This document shows positions 62,289-64,000 of a DNA stretch of 64,000 nt, in pieces. The translations under genes were made by a program, and so were the position numbers. Every line of letters starts with the position of its first letter. Positions within the stretch are counted from its first letter, which is position 1. The stretch is from Govania unica (GTDB lineage Bacteria > Pseudomonadota > Alphaproteobacteria > Sphingomonadales > Govanellaceae). The stretch spans positions 618,067-682,066 of the forward strand of contig NZ_JANWOI010000003.1 in assembly GCF_027920805.1 (NCBI RefSeq). Reading direction: 5' to 3'. A model generated the notes under the pieces. The model searched no databases. It worked only from the letters and a program-made list of their open reading frames with translations, and had not been told where the DNA came from.

Positions 62289-62886
62289 GCCAGAGAATGG
62301 ATTGCACCCAAGCTTTTAATAGAACCCGGATGGCCCGTGTGTTCACGGGGCGTTCGACTGTGGATCGGCCTGCGGACTATAGCCTGCCGAAGATGATCTA
62401 TAACAGCTTCAACCGCTGGAGTCGGCCCGGGGTCTTCAACAAGGTTTTTGCGGCGTTGGCTGCCGAGGGCGAAAAGCCGGACCAACTGATGATCGACGCC
62501 ACCCACCTCAAGGCACATCGCACGGTAGCCAGCCTGCTTAAAAAGGGGCTGTTCACAGACATGTCGGGCGCACCAAAGGTAGCCTGAATTCCAAGCTCCA
62601 TGCTGTAGGCAGACCACTGGTCATGCTGCTCAGCGCAGGGCAGATGAGCGATTACAAAGGCGCGGCGCTAATGATCGAGGCATTGCCGCCTGCATCCCGT
62701 CAAAGATCAACCGCAAAGTGCAGATCCCCCACGACACTGTGCTCTACCGACAGCGGCACAGGATCGAGAACATGTTTGCCAAACTCAAGGACTGGCGCCG
62801 CATCCACACCGCCACGATCGATGCGCACACACCTTCATGTCCGCCATCTGCATCGCTGCAACCGTCATATTCTGGCTCAATCAATG
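62289..62886 (+). pseudogene. IS5-family transposase, 5'-truncated, frameshifted and internally deleted
   Basis: Recognisable pieces in order: ADYSLPKMIYNSFNRWSRPG, FNKVFAALAAEGEKPDQLMI, DATHLKAHRTVASLLKKGLF; after a frameshift, LNSKLHAVGRPLVMLLSAGQ and MSDYKGAALMIEALPPA; then INRKVQIPHDTVLYRQRHRI, ENMFAKLKDWRRIHT. The central LLGDRGYDADWFRNAL-type segment with the second catalytic Asp is missing. The 3' end (FMSAICIAATVIF type) is again out of frame. It cannot be active. It ends at an inverted-repeat-like sequence shared with the element at 63.86 kb. Confidence 0.88.
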
Positions 62887-62899
62887 AGTCCTCAGCCTA
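62879..62899. repeat. Right terminal inverted repeat of the decayed IS5 element
   Basis: Its reverse complement begins TAGGCTGAGGACTCATTGATT. This matches the left end at 63862 (TAGGCTCAGGACCCATTAATT) in 17 of 21 positions, so both elements are of one IS type. Confidence 0.7.
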
Positions 62900-63034
62900 G
62901 TTTGATTTTCTGGATAGCATCAAAATAGCCAATAATTTATGATTAGAAACAGCTTTCGAAATTAAATTTTTGATCTCATGGCGTACTTATTAGTTAAGCG
63001 AAGCGGGCTATAAATCGCCTTAATGGGAATACTT

Positions 63035-63778
63035 ATGAAACGTATTCAGGTTATTTCACCAGTCCTTCAGTCAGATGCATTGTTGCCGATGGTCCGGGAT
63101 ATTCTCGATTTTTCCAGGGCAGATAATACTTTGGATATTTCCCATGTATTCTTGGACAAGGGTCCGGATTGCATCGAAAATTACATTGATCGAGCCGTGG
63201 CCGGCGGCGGGCTCTTGCGGCAAGCGATGGAGGCCGAGCAAGCCGGATTTGATGGCGTCATCATCAATTGCATGGCTGATCCCGGTCTATATTCCGTACG
63301 TGAAGCATTGACTATTCCTGTGGTCGGGATAGCCGAGGCGGCCATGCATATGGCGGCAATGCTGGGGCATAGATTTGGTTTTATTGATGTGGTCGAGTCC
63401 ACGCGGACAATGGTATCGGACCAAGCTGCACGCTATGGCCTCTCTGGGCGCTATGGCGCATTTCGCGGCATCAGTATTCCCGTGCTTGAGATCGAGACTG
63501 ACCCACAACGAACGGCCGATCTTCTCATCAAGGCCGGCATGAGCGCGGTAATGGAAGATCATGTCGATGTTCTGATTTTGGGCTGTGCGACTTTATTGGG
63601 GCCGGGGGTTGCAATGGCTGAGGCGTTCAAACAGGAGGGCCTTTCCATACCAATTATCAATCCATTGCCGTTAGCGATAAATGTTATGGGATCCATCGTG
63701 AAGTCGGGCTTATCTCACAGTAAAAAAGCTTATCCATTACCGGTGAGTAGGTCATTTCAGAATTTGCTTTCTGTCTGA
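63035..63778 (+). CDS. Asp/Glu/hydantoin racemase-family protein
   Basis: This protein of about 247 residues has the two-cysteine architecture of the family: NCMADPG (first catalytic Cys) and GCATLLGPG (second). Members racemise amino acids or hydantoins, isomerise maleate, or decarboxylate arylmalonates; with both Cys present racemase or isomerase chemistry is favoured. The start at 63035 (MKRIQVISPV) has GGGA upstream; an ATG 12 bases earlier is open. It stands alone between two IS elements and may belong to the ester locus to its left. Confidence 0.88.
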   Translation: MKRIQVISPVLQSDALLPMVRDILDFSRADNTLDISHVFLDKGPDCIENYIDRAVAGGGLLRQAMEAEQAGFDGVIINCMADPGLYSVREALTIPVVGIAEAAMHMAAMLGHRFGFIDVVESTRTMVSDQAARYGLSGRYGAFRGISIPVLEIETDPQRTADLLIKAGMSAVMEDHVDVLILGCATLLGPGVAMAEAFKQEGLSIPIINPLPLAINVMGSIVKSGLSHSKKAYPLPVSRSFQNLLSV

Positions 63779-63805
63779 AGAAATCTCTCTTTATTAAGAT
63801 TGGTT

Positions 63806-63840
63806 GATATTCCATCATCAGATGATGGAAATATCTTATG
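63806..63840 (+). terminator. Hairpin after the racemase-family gene
   Basis: GATATTCCATCAT (63806-63818) pairs with ATGATGGAAATATC (63822-63835) with one bulged base, followed by TTATG. It is AT-rich and moderately stable. Confidence 0.5.
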
Positions 63841-63861
63841 TTTGCTGTCTTCAAATTAGCT

Positions 63862-63882
63862 TAGGCTCAGGACCCATTAATT
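63862..63882. repeat. Left terminal inverted repeat of a second IS5-family element
   Basis: TAGGCTCAGGACCCATTAATT lies 54 bases before a transposase start and matches the reverse complement of the right end at 62879-62899 in 17 of 21 positions. It marks the left boundary of an element that continues past the window. Confidence 0.7.
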
Positions 63883-63935
63883 TCTTGCCGGAATGATCAT
63901 TGGTTGATTCAATGGCAATACTAGGAGGTGTTGCC

Positions 63936-64000
63936 ATGAGTGATTTGCTGTTGCTTTCGGAAGTGCAGATGCGCCGGATTGAACCCTATTTTCCCTTATC
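63936..64000 (+). CDS. IS5-family transposase, N-terminus only (cut by window edge)
   Basis: After AGGAGG the frame reads MSDLLLLSEVQMRRIEPYFP, the typical N-terminus of IS5-family transposases. Only 21 codons are within the window, so integrity cannot be judged. Confidence 0.8.
   Translation, partial: MSDLLLLSEVQMRRIEPYFPL

Noticed and set aside
62297..62346. N-terminal extension of the dehydrogenase small subunit up to 62346
   Set aside because: That DNA encodes transposase on the other strand; a good start with a ribosome-binding site and Tat signal exists at 62124.

Overview
The window looks like chromosomal DNA of a Gram-negative alphaproteobacterium, probably sphingomonad-like. The reasons are five TonB-dependent outer-membrane receptors (TBDTs) in 64 kb, each next to transporters, hydrolases and its own regulator; a class I PHA synthase; a FecI/FecR sigma/anti-sigma pair; a MocR regulator; and decayed IS5-family insertion sequences. 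Taxonomy is inferred from gene content only. No rRNA, tRNA, CRISPR array or phage genes were seen.

Layout. (1) 1-0.9 kb: start of a leftward kdp potassium-ATPase operon, with two tiny membrane-peptide genes ahead of kdpA. (2) 1.1-2.9 kb: polyhydroxyalkanoate synthase. (3) 3.0-11.3 kb: an OmpR-type response regulator and histidine kinase divergent from a periplasmic adaptor / RND pump / outer-membrane channel operon of the heavy-metal-efflux type, with a direct-repeat operator candidate between them. (4) 11.3-14.9 kb: an MgtA-type magnesium P-type ATPase behind a 0.7-kb leader that holds two small ORFs and a 17-bp hairpin sequestering the ATPase ribosome-binding site. This is the most interesting regulatory structure here.

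(5) 15-21 kb: a secreted YtcJ-like amidohydrolase divergent from a TBDT and a MocR regulator. (6) 21.4-31.7 kb: an FAD oxidoreductase and an IclR regulator divergent from a TBDT / MFS / metal-independent-looking amidohydrolase / double alpha-beta hydrolase / acyl-CoA ligase operon. (7) 31.7-38.6 kb: FecI sigma, FecR anti-sigma, STN-domain TBDT and a penicillin-acylase-type Ntn hydrolase. (8) 39-44.8 kb: TBDT, class II histone-deacetylase-like amidohydrolase, MFS and a LuxR regulator.

(9) 44.8-56.8 kb: substrate-binding protein, two NTF2-like proteins, GlcG-like protein, FadR-type regulator, aromatic-acid-type MFS, cupin, TBDT, type-B carboxylesterase, HpcH/HpaI aldolase and tannase/feruloyl esterase. 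This looks like uptake and hydrolysis of (aromatic) esters followed by aldol cleavage. (10) 57.2-62.1 kb: a GC-rich leftward operon for a three-subunit FAD/cytochrome c sugar or polyol dehydrogenase plus an OprB porin, probably acquired, flanked on the right by a dead IS5 transposase. (11) 63-64 kb: an Asp/Glu racemase-family gene and the left end of another IS5-like element, cut by the window edge.

The common design is modular: outer-membrane import, inner-membrane import, one or two hydrolases, sometimes CoA activation, and a dedicated regulator. Substrates cannot be read from sequence and are described only as classes.
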